DNA from: Corallococcus interemptor
GTDB lineage: Bacteria; Myxococcota; Myxococcia; Myxococcales; Myxococcaceae
NCBI RefSeq assembly: GCF_003668875.1
Contig: NZ_RAWM01000031.1
Coordinates: 1-64,000, forward strand
Length of the DNA: 64,000 bases
Reading direction: 5' to 3'
In this document: positions 26,317 through 35,033 of the stretch, piece by piece
Layout: each line of letters begins with the position of its first letter
How positions within the stretch are numbered: position 1 is the first letter of the stretch
Program-made: the position numbers and the translations under genes
Notes under the pieces: model-generated
What the model was told of the DNA's origin: nothing
Seen by the model: the letters and a program-made list of their open reading frames with translations, nothing else
The model's database searches: none

Positions 26317-26934
26317 ATGGCGAACCCCCTCTTCGATGCCCTTGAGAACAACGACCTGGCCCAGCTCAGCACGCTGCTGTCAGGCGGCGCCGACCCGGAT
26401 GCCCTGCGGCCGGACGCAACCCAATGGCGCCCGCTGCACGCAGCCATCGAGCAGCTCGAGGCGGGCGGCTCGATGGATGCGCTCGTGCTCCTGCTGCGAC
26501 AGGGCGCCTCCGTCGATGCCTGGGACGGGCACCATGACGCCACGCCGCTGCTGATGGCGCTCTTCAGGGATCAGCGGGAGGCCACACGCCTGCTCCTTGC
26601 CGCTGGAGCAGACCCCACCCTCGTGGGCGCGGAGGGGGACTCACCGTTGCGCTGGTGCGTGGAGAGGCGGGACCACGAGATGGCCGCGCTGCTGCTGTGC
26701 TGCGGGGCGGCGCGGACCCTCGATGAAGCAGGTGGGCCCTCCGGGATGACGGCCCTGGGACGTGCAGCCAGCCAGCTCGATGTCCCCATGATGCAACTGC
26801 TGTTGGAGGCGGGAGCGGAGCCGGCGGCGCTCGATGCCGACAGGCGCACGGCCCGCGAGCGGCTCCCCCCGCGGACTCCAGAGAATGGCCCCGCGTGGGA
26901 TGCCGCGGAGAAACTGCTCGGGTCGGGGCCGTAG
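26317..26934 (+). CDS. Ankyrin-repeat protein, putative immunity protein
   Basis: 205 aa, no signal peptide. Five ankyrin-type repeats are readable: MANPLFDALENNDLAQLSTL-LSGGADPDA; WRPLHAAIEQLEAGGSMDAL; DATPLLMALFRDQREATRLL-LAAGADP; DSPLRWCVERRDHEMAALLL; MTALGRAASQLDVPMMQLLL-EAGAEP. The start is 9 bp after the stop of the toxin-like gene, so they are almost surely co-transcribed. Ankyrin proteins often serve as cytoplasmic immunity partners of polymorphic toxins, which is the favoured role here; a general scaffold is the alternative. A terminator hairpin follows 19 bp downstream. Confidence 0.8.
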   Translation: MANPLFDALENNDLAQLSTLLSGGADPDALRPDATQWRPLHAAIEQLEAGGSMDALVLLLRQGASVDAWDGHHDATPLLMALFRDQREATRLLLAAGADPTLVGAEGDSPLRWCVERRDHEMAALLLCCGAARTLDEAGGPSGMTALGRAASQLDVPMMQLLLEAGAEPAALDADRRTARERLPPRTPENGPAWDAAEKLLGSGP

Positions 26935-26952
26935 GAGAGCGCGAAAACGAAA

Positions 26953-26983
26953 AAGGCCGGCTGCCACGGGGGCAACCGGCCTT
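26953..26983. terminator. Bidirectional intrinsic terminator
   Basis: A stem of ~10 bp (AAGGCCGG / CCGGCCTT, continued by TGCC / GGCA) with a 5-nt loop. On the plus strand TTCTTC follows, closing the toxin-ankyrin unit; on the minus strand TTTTTCGTTTTC follows, closing the tRNA-Thr transcript. Confidence 0.8.
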
Positions 26984-26991
26984 CTTCTGCT

Positions 26992-27067
<76 letters not shown>

Positions 27068-27084
27068 GCACCGAAAGTGGCGCG

Positions 27085-27113
27085 TAAGTACCACCCGCCT
27101 CCGGACCCGGCAA
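27085..27113 (-). promoter_or_regulatory. Sigma70-type promoter of tRNA-Thr
   Basis: Reading the minus strand, TTGCCG (27113-27108), a 17-nt spacer and TACTTA (27090-27085), placing the transcription start about 10 nt before the mature tRNA 5' end. A good vegetative-type match in the right place. Confidence 0.6.
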
Positions 27114-27236
27114 GGAGTTTCTCCGGGGATCTTCAAGCCCCCGCCCCCATGCCCGCTTCTATTCCCCAGAAGGCATGACACGCATGACACGGTGCATCCG
27201 GTGGGGTGACACACCGCGTCGCCTAAGCCCGCGACT

Positions 27237-27257
27237 TTTCTCCACAAAATGGAGAAA
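27237..27257. promoter_or_regulatory. Inverted repeat upstream of glutamate dehydrogenase
   Basis: TTTCTCCA-CAAAA-TGGAGAAA, perfect 8-bp arms and 5-nt centre, 107 bp before the gdh ATG. It is a candidate operator; the remaining ~290 bp between tRNA and gdh shows no gene. Confidence 0.45.
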
Positions 27258-27363
27258 TGGGCTGGCGCCAGACTGGTTGAATCCCCGTGGCGCCTGTGCT
27301 CATAAGGGCGCCGCTTTCCAGTGGCCCCCAATTGGGGTGGGCCCTCAAGGAGCACGTTCCATC

Positions 27364-28914
27364 ATGGCCAGCGAAGAGACTTTCATGCGCGCCCCGGCCC
27401 CTACGCCCAAGCGCACCATCTACACGGAGGCGATGGAGATCTTCCACTTCGCGGCGGATCTCATCGGCCTGGACAAGCGGGTGCGTCTGGAGCTCGAAGA
27501 GCCCGACTACGAGCACATCTTCTACGTCACCGCGAAGCTCAAGGACCGGCTCGTGCCGCTGTCCGCGGAGGCGGCGAAGTCCTTCGCCGACCTGTCCGTC
27601 ACGCAGGTGCGCAACCCCGAAGGCCTGGAGCGCCTGGCCAACGGCAACCTCATCCTCAACGGCCGCGCCCTGCTGGGCTCGGACGTGGCCATCCGCCACG
27701 GCCACCTGCGCCTGCCGGACGGGCTGGTGTACCAGCTGGTCCCCGGTGAGTCGCAGCGCTTCAAGGCCTACCGCGTCCAGCACAACCAGGCCCGTGGCCC
27801 GTACAAGGGCGGCCTGCGCTACCACCGCGAGGTGTCCCTGGATCTCTTCAAGGCCCTGGCCGCGGAGATGACCTGGAAGACCGCCATCGCGGAGGTTCCG
27901 TTCGGCGGCGGCAAGGGCGGCATCCAGCTGGATCCGCGCGAGTACGGCCGCGAGGAGATCGAGGCCATCACCCTGCGCTTCATGTACCGGCTCAAGAGCC
28001 TCATCGGGCCGAACATCGACATCCCGGCGCCGGACGTGGGCACCAACCCGGAGATCATGGCGCTCCTCTACCGCCAGTTCTCCGACGGTGAGCGCGAGCG
28101 TCACAACCTGCGCGGCATCGTCACGGGCAAGGACGTGCGCATCGGCGGTTCCGAGGGCCGCGGCAAGGCCACCGGCCAGGGCGTCGCGTTCTGCATCGAG
28201 GACTACTACGCCGACCGCGGCGAGAGCGTGAAGGGCAAGACCTTCGTCCTCCAGGGCTTCGGCAACGTGGGCAGCCACGCCGCCAACATCCTGTCGAACA
28301 TGGGCGCGCGCCTGCTGGCGGTGAACGACGCCGACGGCTCCATCTTCAACGGCGACGGCATCGACGTGAACGCGCTGTCCGCGTACGTGTCGGATCCGAA
28401 GAACCTCAAGCGCTCCGTCGTGGGCTTCCCGGGCGCGCAGCGCATCGAGAAGAAGGACCTGTGGGACGTGCAGGCGGACATCCTGGTCCCCGCGGCCCTG
28501 GGCGGCGAGATCACCGCGGACATCGCGGAGCGCCTCAAGGTCAAGCTCATCGCGGAGGGCGCCAACGGCCCCACCACTCCGGAGGCCGACCGCGTCCTGC
28601 AGAAGCGCGGCATCGAGCTCATCCCGGACATCATCGCCAACGCCGGCGGCGTGACGGTGTCCTACTACGAGTGGATCCAGAACAAGCGCATGGAGCGCTG
28701 GAGCGAGGCCGAGGTCGATCAGCGCCTCGAGCGCGCCATGAAGCGCAACTACCGCATCATCCGGGACATCTCGCGCAACCAGCCGCGCAAGACGGAGATG
28801 CACGACAGCCGCCCGTACTGCATCGGCAAGCCGGTGGACAGCCGCTGCGCCGCGATGATCCTCGCGCTCAAGCGCATCGAGGCCCACTACCTGCTGGAAG
28901 GCTTCTCGCAGTAA
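27364..28914 (+). CDS. gdhA: Glu/Leu/Phe/Val dehydrogenase family, glutamate dehydrogenase
   Basis: 516 aa from ATG at 27364, with AAGGAG upstream; in-frame codons further upstream have no such signal. It interconverts glutamate and 2-oxoglutarate plus ammonia with NAD(P). YRVQHNQARGPYKGGLRYH, EVPFGGGKGGIQLDP (catalytic-site Lys ~184), NIDIPAPDVGTNPEIMALL and GRGKATGQGVAF are the standard active-site motifs; LQGFGNVGSHAANIL is the Rossmann dinucleotide site; ANAGGVTVSYYEWIQN closes the fold. It is longer than the usual ~420-450 aa: about 60 extra residues (roughly 60-130) lie between the N-terminal helix and the substrate domain. Cofactor preference cannot be read with confidence. Confidence 0.92.
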   Translation: MASEETFMRAPAPTPKRTIYTEAMEIFHFAADLIGLDKRVRLELEEPDYEHIFYVTAKLKDRLVPLSAEAAKSFADLSVTQVRNPEGLERLANGNLILNGRALLGSDVAIRHGHLRLPDGLVYQLVPGESQRFKAYRVQHNQARGPYKGGLRYHREVSLDLFKALAAEMTWKTAIAEVPFGGGKGGIQLDPREYGREEIEAITLRFMYRLKSLIGPNIDIPAPDVGTNPEIMALLYRQFSDGERERHNLRGIVTGKDVRIGGSEGRGKATGQGVAFCIEDYYADRGESVKGKTFVLQGFGNVGSHAANILSNMGARLLAVNDADGSIFNGDGIDVNALSAYVSDPKNLKRSVVGFPGAQRIEKKDLWDVQADILVPAALGGEITADIAERLKVKLIAEGANGPTTPEADRVLQKRGIELIPDIIANAGGVTVSYYEWIQNKRMERWSEAEVDQRLERAMKRNYRIIRDISRNQPRKTEMHDSRPYCIGKPVDSRCAAMILALKRIEAHYLLEGFSQ

Positions 28915-28948
28915 CCGGCTGAGAAGCCAGCTCCCTCGCGTCGCCCCC

Positions 28949-28993
28949 CGGGGCACGGTGTCTTCCCTCTTCCAGGGGAAGGGCCGTGCCCCG
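28949..28993. terminator. Long hairpin between convergent genes
   Basis: GGGGCACGG pairs with CCGTGCCCC around an inner CTTCCC/GGGAAG stem. It sits between gdh (plus) and the PilZ gene (minus), which converge here. No long T-run follows, so it may act bidirectionally or only as a barrier. Confidence 0.6.
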
Positions 28994-29000
28994 TGGTGTT

Positions 29001-29360
29001 TCAGTGCATCACCCGCTCGCGGTCCACCAGGAGCAGCGGCGCGTCATCCAGGGTCTCGTAGGCCACGATGCGCAGGCCCACGCCGCGGCTGTTGCCGGGG
29101 CGCCCGTCCTTGCGGCCGAAGGCCAGCGCCACCTGGTAGCGGACCTCGCACAGGCACGTCATCTCCGTGCCGTCCTCGCCCGCGAACGTCACCTTCAGCT
29201 TCTCGCCCAGGCCCAGCGAGTCACGCACCTCGATGAACATGCCCCGCGCGCTGATGTTGCGGCCAATGCCCCGCATCATCCCGTCCTGGGTGGACAGGTA
29301 CACGGTGAAGATCTTGTCGAAGCGCAGGTGGGAGCGGCGTTCCTGGGGCTGCGTGTTCAT
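29001..29360 (-). CDS. PilZ domain protein
   Basis: 119 aa from MNTQPQERRSHLRFDK (ATG 29360). PilZ motifs for cyclic-di-GMP are seen: an arginine-rich ERRSHLRF start (the RxxxR switch, with spacing RRSHLR) and the downstream NISARGMFIEV in place of D/NxSxxG, followed by LGLGEKLKVTF. Single-domain PilZ proteins act as c-di-GMP receptors in motility and polysaccharide control and are abundant in myxobacteria. Stand-alone gene, convergent to gdh. Partner unknown. Confidence 0.85.
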   Translation of the reverse strand: MNTQPQERRSHLRFDKIFTVYLSTQDGMMRGIGRNISARGMFIEVRDSLGLGEKLKVTFAGEDGTEMTCLCEVRYQVALAFGRKDGRPGNSRGVGLRIVAYETLDDAPLLLVDRERVMH

Positions 29361-29558
29361 GCGGGGAGGGCTCCGAAACAGGTGGGGACAGGGGCAAACT
29401 ACACGGTGGCATGATGTAGGCAAAATAATCACCTACATCCACCCTGGCGCACCATGACGCACCATGTCCCGTTTCACGGGAAAGCGCTGCCCCCAGCGCG
29501 GCCTCGGTGGCAGCATCACCGGGCTGTCCTTCCCCCCTTTTTTCCGGAGTTTCCCGCC

Positions 29559-30194
29559 GTGAATCGCATCCTGGCCGCCGCCTTTGCCCTCCTTGTGCCC
29601 ACGCTCGCCCTGGCCGACGTGGACTCGCGCTTCGCGAAGCTGCGGGACGAGTCCGAGCCCCTGGGGGGGCTGGGGGCCTTCCTGGAGAAGTACGTGGGCG
29701 AGTGTGACGGGGCGCTCGTGGATCCGCAGTGCAAGCAGCAGGCGGAGGCCTTCCGCAAGAAGTACACGGGCAAGCGCCTGTACATGATCATCACCGAGGA
29801 CGACGCGGGCATGCTGTCCGCCGGCGACTTCAACCCGGGCACCAACGAGTACACCATCAACATCACGCCCTTCTTCGCGGGCGGGAAGTACGGGCTGTCC
29901 CACGGCGCGCCGAAGAAGACGGACGCGCAGGGCAACCCGGTGATGAACTACCTGGTGGTGAGCGGCACGGCGCCGGACATGTGGAACGGCGGCACCTTCC
30001 AGCGCGTCTTCAGCACCCGGGGCGTGCGCGCGCAGGTCGTCTTCACGCCGCAGTCGGTGTGGACGCTGCCCAAGAAGGGCGGCGGGAAGACCTACGGCGT
30101 CAACGCCCGCATCGAGGCCGTCCTCGTCACCGAGGGCCGCACCGGCAACCAGATGGGCCTGTGGCTCAACGGCAAGGACGCGGCCGCGAAGTAG
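29559..30194 (+). CDS. Secreted protein of a myxobacterial family (DUF6066-like)
   Basis: 211 aa from GTG at 29559, with CCGGAG 10 nt upstream; this start gives a good signal peptide (NRILAAAFALLVPTLALA, cleavage before DVDSRF). The mature part contains DSRFAKLRDESEPLGGLGAF, KKYTGKRLYMIITEDDAGML, NPGTNEYTINITPFFAGGKY and GGTFQRVFSTRGVRAQVVFT. I recall this pattern as DUF6066, found in myxobacteria; function unknown. Likely periplasmic or secreted. Two cysteines (CDGALVDPQC) may form a disulfide. It converges with the HtrA-type gene 18 bp away. Confidence 0.75.
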   Translation: MNRILAAAFALLVPTLALADVDSRFAKLRDESEPLGGLGAFLEKYVGECDGALVDPQCKQQAEAFRKKYTGKRLYMIITEDDAGMLSAGDFNPGTNEYTINITPFFAGGKYGLSHGAPKKTDAQGNPVMNYLVVSGTAPDMWNGGTFQRVFSTRGVRAQVVFTPQSVWTLPKKGGGKTYGVNARIEAVLVTEGRTGNQMGLWLNGKDAAAK

Positions 30195-30212
30195 CGCGGA
30201 CGGCCCCGGGGT

Positions 30213-31748
30213 TCAGCGGGCGATGGCGATGTACTGGAGCGCGTCGCCCCGCTGGACGCGCAGGAGGATGCTGGCCCCGGCGCTGCCCCTTTCCAGGGCG
30301 GCCTTCACCGCGGCGGTGTCCTTCACCCGGCGGCGGTTCACCTCCATCACGACGTCGCCCGCGCGCAGGCCGGCCTGCTCCGCCGGACTGCGCGGCAGCA
30401 CCCCGGACACGAGCGCGCCCAGGAAGGCCTCGTAGCCCAGGGGCGCGGCCACCTCCGGCGTCAAATCCCGCAGCACCAGGCCCAGGTCGTTCGCGCTGCT
30501 GCCGCCCCGGTTGGACAGCCCCTCCGTGGCCTCCTGCGCGGGCCGGGCCACCAGCCGCACCGCGACTTCCTGCGTCCCGCCGTCGCGCAGCAGCGTCAGC
30601 TTCGCCTCCGTGCCCGGCGCCAGGAGCGCCACCTTGCGCAACAGCTGGAGGTAGCTGCCAATGGGCCGGCCGTTCACCGCCACCAGCCGGTCTCCCGGGC
30701 GGATGTGGGCCTGGGCGGCGGGGCTGCCCCGGTAGACGTCCTTCACCACGGGCGCGGTGGCGGTGGGGTCCGCGCCGTCCTCGTTGATGACGACGCCCAG
30801 CCAGCCGCGCTCCAGCTTCCCGTTCTCCCGCAGGTTGGGCAGCAGGTCCTTCACCAGGTTGATGGGCACCGCGAAGCCAATGCCCTGCCCTTCGCTGATG
30901 ATGGCCGTGTTCACCCCAATCACCTCGCCCTTCATGTTGAAGAGCGGGCCGCCGGAGTTGCCGGGGTTGATGAGCGCGTCCGTCTGGATGAAGTCGTCGA
31001 ACTGGCCCACGCCCAGCACGCGCTCCTTGGCGGAGATCATCCCGTGCGCCACCGAGTGGTCCAGGCCGAAGGGGTTGCCGATGGCCACCACCCAGTCCCC
31101 CACCTCCAGCGCGTCGGAGTCCCCCAGGAATACGGCGGGCAGCGTGCCCAGCCCGGCGCCGTTCAGCTTGAGCAGCGCCACGTCCGTGGACGCGTCGCGG
31201 CCCACCACCTCGGCGGGGAACTCGCGGCCGTCCGCCAGGCGCACGGACACCTGCTGCACCGGCACCTCGCGGGGGCCGTCCTTGCCGGCCGTGACGCCCG
31301 GGCCGGTGGGGTTCACCGCCGGGCCCTGCGCGTTGGCCACCACGTGGTTGTTGGTGACGACGAGCCCGTCGGGCGTCAGCACGAAGCCGGAGCCGGTGGA
31401 GCGCTTCACCGCGCCCGCCATCGCGCCGGGGCCCACCGTGGTGATGTTCACCACGCCCGCCTCCACCGCGCGGATGAGCGGCGCCAGCGACGTGGGGGGC
31501 GTGAAGTGGGGCAGGCCCGCGTAGCCCGCGGGGCGCTCGCGCCAGAGCGCGGACACGCCGGCGACGGCCGGGGCGTCCGCCGTCACGGGCGGCGGGGAGG
31601 CGAAGTACGCCATGTGCTCTCGCACGCGGGCCTGGAGCCAGGGCTTGAGCGGATCCTCGGCGGCACCCGCCACCGGGGCGAGCGCCACCACGAGAAGGAC
31701 GCTGAGGAGTCGAGCGGACACGGGGCGGCAGCTTACACGGCGGGCCAT
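30213..31748 (-). CDS. HtrA/DegP-type trypsin-like serine protease with two PDZ domains
   Basis: 511 aa from ATG at 31748, with a signal peptide (ARLLSVLLVVALAPVAGA). Catalytic triad: His in VTNNHVVANA (~133), Asp in DASTDVALLKLNG (~187), Ser in NPGNSGGPLFNMKG (~263). First PDZ ~300-400 (AHIRPGDRLVAVNGRPIGS), second ~420-511 (EQAGLRAGDVVMEVNRRRVK). By family it is a periplasmic protease/chaperone for misfolded envelope proteins. An insert with VTAGKDGPREVPVQQVSV (~145-165) follows the His motif. It lies next to grpE and ftsH, a protein-quality-control neighbourhood. Confidence 0.92.
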   Translation of the reverse strand: MARRVSCRPVSARLLSVLLVVALAPVAGAAEDPLKPWLQARVREHMAYFASPPPVTADAPAVAGVSALWRERPAGYAGLPHFTPPTSLAPLIRAVEAGVVNITTVGPGAMAGAVKRSTGSGFVLTPDGLVVTNNHVVANAQGPAVNPTGPGVTAGKDGPREVPVQQVSVRLADGREFPAEVVGRDASTDVALLKLNGAGLGTLPAVFLGDSDALEVGDWVVAIGNPFGLDHSVAHGMISAKERVLGVGQFDDFIQTDALINPGNSGGPLFNMKGEVIGVNTAIISEGQGIGFAVPINLVKDLLPNLRENGKLERGWLGVVINEDGADPTATAPVVKDVYRGSPAAQAHIRPGDRLVAVNGRPIGSYLQLLRKVALLAPGTEAKLTLLRDGGTQEVAVRLVARPAQEATEGLSNRGGSSANDLGLVLRDLTPEVAAPLGYEAFLGALVSGVLPRSPAEQAGLRAGDVVMEVNRRRVKDTAAVKAALERGSAGASILLRVQRGDALQYIAIAR

Positions 31749-31810
31749 GGCGTCAGGGCCCAACAGACCGGTGGCCGCCGCCCTTCCCGTCCCGCGTCAG
31801 GCCTGGCCGT

Positions 31811-32398
31811 TCAAGCCTGGGCGGGCGCGACGTACCGGGCGACCTTCACCCGGGCCGGGCGGATGATGCGGTCCTTCAGGCGGTAGCCCGCGCGGAACTC
31901 GGCGACCACCTTCTGGTCGTCCCCCTCCACCGGGGTGATCTCCATGTCCGCCGCCTCGGCGACGTTCGGATCATACGGGCGGCCCACGACCTGGATGCGC
32001 TCGATGCCGGTGGCCTGGGCCTTGGACAGCAGGCTGTCGCGGATCATCCGCACACCCTGCACCACCGGAGATGTGTCCTGCTGGGTGGAGTTGAGCACCA
32101 GGTCCAGCTCGTCGATGGCCTCCAGCAGCGTGAGGGCCACGTTGCCGCGCTCCACGTCGAGCATCCGCTCCCGCTCGCGGGTGATGCGCTGCTTGAACTC
32201 CTCGCGGTCCTTGGTGAGGTCCTGGAGCCCCCGGGCCAGCTCGTTCACCCGGCGGCGCGCCGCCTCCAGCTCCGCCTGGAGCCGCGCCACCTCACCATCC
32301 TGGACGGACTCGGGCTGCGTACCGGCGGCAGCCTCCACCTCCGTCTCGGTAGGGGCCTGCGTGTCCGGGGTCTCGTCGCTGCGGGGATTGCCGTCCAT
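31811..32398 (-). CDS. grpE: GrpE, nucleotide exchange factor of DnaK
   Basis: 195 aa. Acidic disordered N-terminus, long coiled coil (EVARLQAELEAARRRVNELA, REEFKQRITRERERML), then the GrpE body: NVALTLLEAIDELDLVLNST, VVQGVRMIRDSLLSKAQATG, YDPNVAEAADMEITPVEGDD and a YRLKDRIIRPARVKVARY end. It releases ADP from DnaK. dnaK and dnaJ are not adjacent. The HtrA gene follows 62 bp downstream. No CIRCE element was seen upstream. Confidence 0.93.
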   Translation of the reverse strand: MDGNPRSDETPDTQAPTETEVEAAAGTQPESVQDGEVARLQAELEAARRRVNELARGLQDLTKDREEFKQRITRERERMLDVERGNVALTLLEAIDELDLVLNSTQQDTSPVVQGVRMIRDSLLSKAQATGIERIQVVGRPYDPNVAEAADMEITPVEGDDQKVVAEFRAGYRLKDRIIRPARVKVARYVAPAQA

Positions 32399-32485
32399 TG
32401 TCGAACCTGCGCCAGGGGTTGAAAGAAGCGAAACCTCAGAGGATCTGGCGCGAACCTAACCGCGAGGACGGTCGTGTCAACGCGC

Positions 32486-32734
32486 CTAGTGGTTGGACGG
32501 GGCCTGGGGCGGAGCCTCCGCCATGAAGCCGTGATCCACCTGACCCGTCACCTCGTCGATGATCTCCACCTGGGCGGCGCGAAGGGAGTAGTAGAGGAGC
32601 CACCGCTCGGCGGCCGTCAGCGTGCCCGCCGGCAGCGCCTCCTCGATCTCCTGCACCGTGAGCCGGCCATCCTTCAGGCCCTTGGCGAACAGTGCTTTGC
32701 GCGCGATGTAGCTCTTCCCAATCCGGTTCTCCAC
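32486..32734 (-). CDS. Stand-alone sigma70 region 1.1-like small protein
   Basis: 82 aa from GTG at 32734, chosen because AGGAGGT lies 6 nt upstream. The core KALFAKGLKDGRLTVQEIEE-ALPAG followed by LYYSLRAAQVEIIDEV matches the sigma70 region 1.1 pattern (LixkGkexGylTydEinxaLP...lxxlgIevvde), normally an N-terminal autoinhibitory module of primary sigma factors. Here no sigma body follows; the C-terminus is a short Pro-rich tail. Possible roles: RNA-polymerase modulator or anti-sigma-like decoy; this is inference from the fold pattern. It lies between ftsH and grpE. Confidence 0.6.
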   Translation of the reverse strand: MENRIGKSYIARKALFAKGLKDGRLTVQEIEEALPAGTLTAAERWLLYYSLRAAQVEIIDEVTGQVDHGFMAEAPPQAPSNH

Positions 32735-32839
32735 GGCGACACCTCCTGGTCGTTGGAAAGTAATTTCGCCCACCGGTCACCGCAGGCTGGCGGTGGATCC
32801 GGTGGGCGAAGGGCTGCCTGGAGGGCAGGCAGGCTCGCG

Positions 32840-34885
32840 CTACGAGTCGAGCTTGCCTTCAGCGTGCTGCGTGGGTGGCACCGGCGGCTCGGTCTCCGTG
32901 CCCCCCACGGGGTGCGCGGAGATGACCGTGCGGGCCTCCGGGTGGAGCAGGCCGCGCTGCGCCAGCACCTTGGGTCCCAGGATGGCGACCATCGCCTCCT
33001 CCTCGATGACCTCCGTGGCCAGCAGGCGCGCGGCCAGGGCCTCCACCTTGTCGCGGTTCGTGTGGAGGACCTCCCGGGCACGGTCCAACGCCTCGGAGAC
33101 CATCTTGCGGACCTCTTCGTCAATCATCCGCGCCGTCTGCTCGGAGTAGCTGCGCGACTCCGGCAGGCCCGCGGACCGCAAGAAGCCCGGCCCCTGTTCA
33201 CCGCTCAGCGCCACCGGACCCAGCGTGCTCATGCCGTAGTCGCGGACCATCATCTTGGCGATCTCCGTCGCCTGCTTGATGTCGTTGGACGCGCCGGTGG
33301 ACACCTCGCCGATGAAGATCTCCTCCGCCGCGCGGCCGCCCATCATGCCCGCCATCTTGTCGCGCAGCTCGTCCAGCGACATGAGGTAGCGGTCCTCCAG
33401 GGGCAGCGACATGGTGTAGCCCAGCGCCGCCAGGCCTCGCGGGATGATGGACACCTTCGTCACCCGCTCGGCGTAGGGGAGCATCCAGCCCACCACCGCG
33501 TGGCCCGCCTCGTGGTGCGCGACAATCTCCTTCTCGCGCTCGTTCATGCGGCGGTTCTTCTTCTCCAGGCCCGCCACCACGCGCTCGATGGCCTCCTCGA
33601 AGTCCGCCCGCATCACCGCGTCGCGGTTCTTGCGCGCGGCCAGCAGCGCCGCCTCGTTCACCACGTTGGCCAGGTCCGCGCCGGCGAAGCCCGGGGTGCG
33701 CGAGGCGATCTGCTTGAGGTCCACGTCGGAGGACAGCTTCACGCCCTTGGCGTGGATCTCCAGCACCCGCTCGCGGCCGCGCTTGTCCGGGCGGTCCACC
33801 AGCACCTGCCGGTCGAAGCGGCCCGGGCGCATCAGCGCGCTGTCCAGGATCTCCGGGCGGTTCGTCGCCGCCAGGATGATGAGGCCCGCGCGGCTGTCGA
33901 AGCCGTCCATCTCCGCGAGCAGCTGGTTGAGCGTCTGCTCGCGCTCGTCATGGCCGCCGGCCACGCCCGAGTTGCGGCTCTTGCCGATGGCGTCCAGCTC
34001 GTCGATGAAGATGATGCACGGCGCCTTGGCGGTGGCCTGGGCGAAGAGGTCGCGGACGCGGGCCGCGCCCACGCCGACGAACATCTCCACGAACTCCGAA
34101 CCGGAGAGGTTGAAGAAGGGCACGCCCGCTTCACCCGCGACGGCGCGCGCCAGCAGCGTCTTGCCCGTGCCCGGAGGGCCCACGAGCAGCACGCCCTTGG
34201 GGATGCGGCCACCCAGGCGGCGGAACTTCTCCGGCGTCTTGAGGAACTCGACGATTTCGCGAAGCTCGTCCACGGCCTCGTCCACGCCGGCCACGTCCTT
34301 GAAGCCCACGCCGGTGTCGGCCTCGGCCTGCACCTTCGCGCGCGTCTTGCCAAAGGACATGACGCTCTGCGGACCCTGGCCCATGCCGCCGGACATCCGG
34401 CGCATCATGAAGCTCCAGAAGAGGATGAGCAGGCCCATCGGGATGAGCCAGATCCACAACACTTCACTGAAGCTCGACTGCGGGACGGCCTCGAACTGGA
34501 CGCCCTTCTGCTCCAGGAGCGGCACCAGGCCCTCGTCACCGGGGACGCGGTAGGCCATCCACGGCAGGGCGCTGGGCTCGCTGCGCAGCGTGCCGCGCTC
34601 GCCCGGAGGAGGCTGGGCGTTGTCCTTGAGGAAGCCCTTCACCCACTCGTTTGAAATCTGCACGCGGCTGAACTGGCCGTTCTCCACCGCGTCGCGCAGT
34701 TGGCTGTACGACACCCGGCGCACACCCGCGTCCTGAAACACGTTCCGGAACAGCAGGAACCCCAGGACGAGCAGGAGGATGTAGCCCAGTGGTGAGCCGA
34801 ACTTGAACCCACCTTTCGTGGGTGTTGGCTTGTCGCTCTTCTTTCCGCGCGGGCCCATCCCCGGCGGCAGGTCCTGTGGCTTCAT
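32840..34885 (-). CDS. ftsH: FtsH-type membrane AAA+ zinc metalloprotease (first of two)
   Basis: 681 aa from ATG at 34885. Transmembrane helices at ~33-50 ([14 protein letters not shown]) and ~145-165 ([18 protein letters not shown]) flank a periplasmic domain. Walker [20 protein letters not shown] (~235), Walker [14 protein letters not shown], second region of homology [20 protein letters not shown], zinc site [11 protein letters not shown] (~456). It degrades membrane and short-lived cytosolic proteins. The C-terminal ~30 residues are acidic/Pro-rich. The N-terminal cytosolic stretch (~30 residues rich in Lys/Pro) is longer than in the second copy at 57.5-59.5 kb; the two paralogues are clearly divergent. 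Confidence 0.95.
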   Translation of the reverse strand: MKPQDLPPGMGPRGKKSDKPTPTKGGFKFGSPLGYILLLVLGFLLFRNVFQDAGVRRVSYSQLRDAVENGQFSRVQISNEWVKGFLKDNAQPPPGERGTLRSEPSALPWMAYRVPGDEGLVPLLEQKGVQFEAVPQSSFSEVLWIWLIPMGLLILFWSFMMRRMSGGMGQGPQSVMSFGKTRAKVQAEADTGVGFKDVAGVDEAVDELREIVEFLKTPEKFRRLGGRIPKGVLLVGPPGTGKTLLARAVAGEAGVPFFNLSGSEFVEMFVGVGAARVRDLFAQATAKAPCIIFIDELDAIGKSRNSGVAGGHDEREQTLNQLLAEMDGFDSRAGLIILAATNRPEILDSALMRPGRFDRQVLVDRPDKRGRERVLEIHAKGVKLSSDVDLKQIASRTPGFAGADLANVVNEAALLAARKNRDAVMRADFEEAIERVVAGLEKKNRRMNEREKEIVAHHEAGHAVVGWMLPYAERVTKVSIIPRGLAALGYTMSLPLEDRYLMSLDELRDKMAGMMGGRAAEEIFIGEVSTGASNDIKQATEIAKMMVRDYGMSTLGPVALSGEQGPGFLRSAGLPESRSYSEQTARMIDEEVRKMVSEALDRAREVLHTNRDKVEALAARLLATEVIEEEAMVAILGPKVLAQRGLLHPEARTVISAHPVGGTETEPPVPPTQHAEGKLDS

Positions 34886-35033
34886 CGTCGGCACGCTCGC
34901 CCTCCCCCTCCCCCGTGCACACGACACCATGTCGTATGACGGTTCCCTCAGCCGGCCAAAGATGGTCACCACCGCCAAGCCGTCAACCGCCGGGCGTGAT
35001 CGGACGACAACGAAGGAGGTCAGGACTGTCCGA

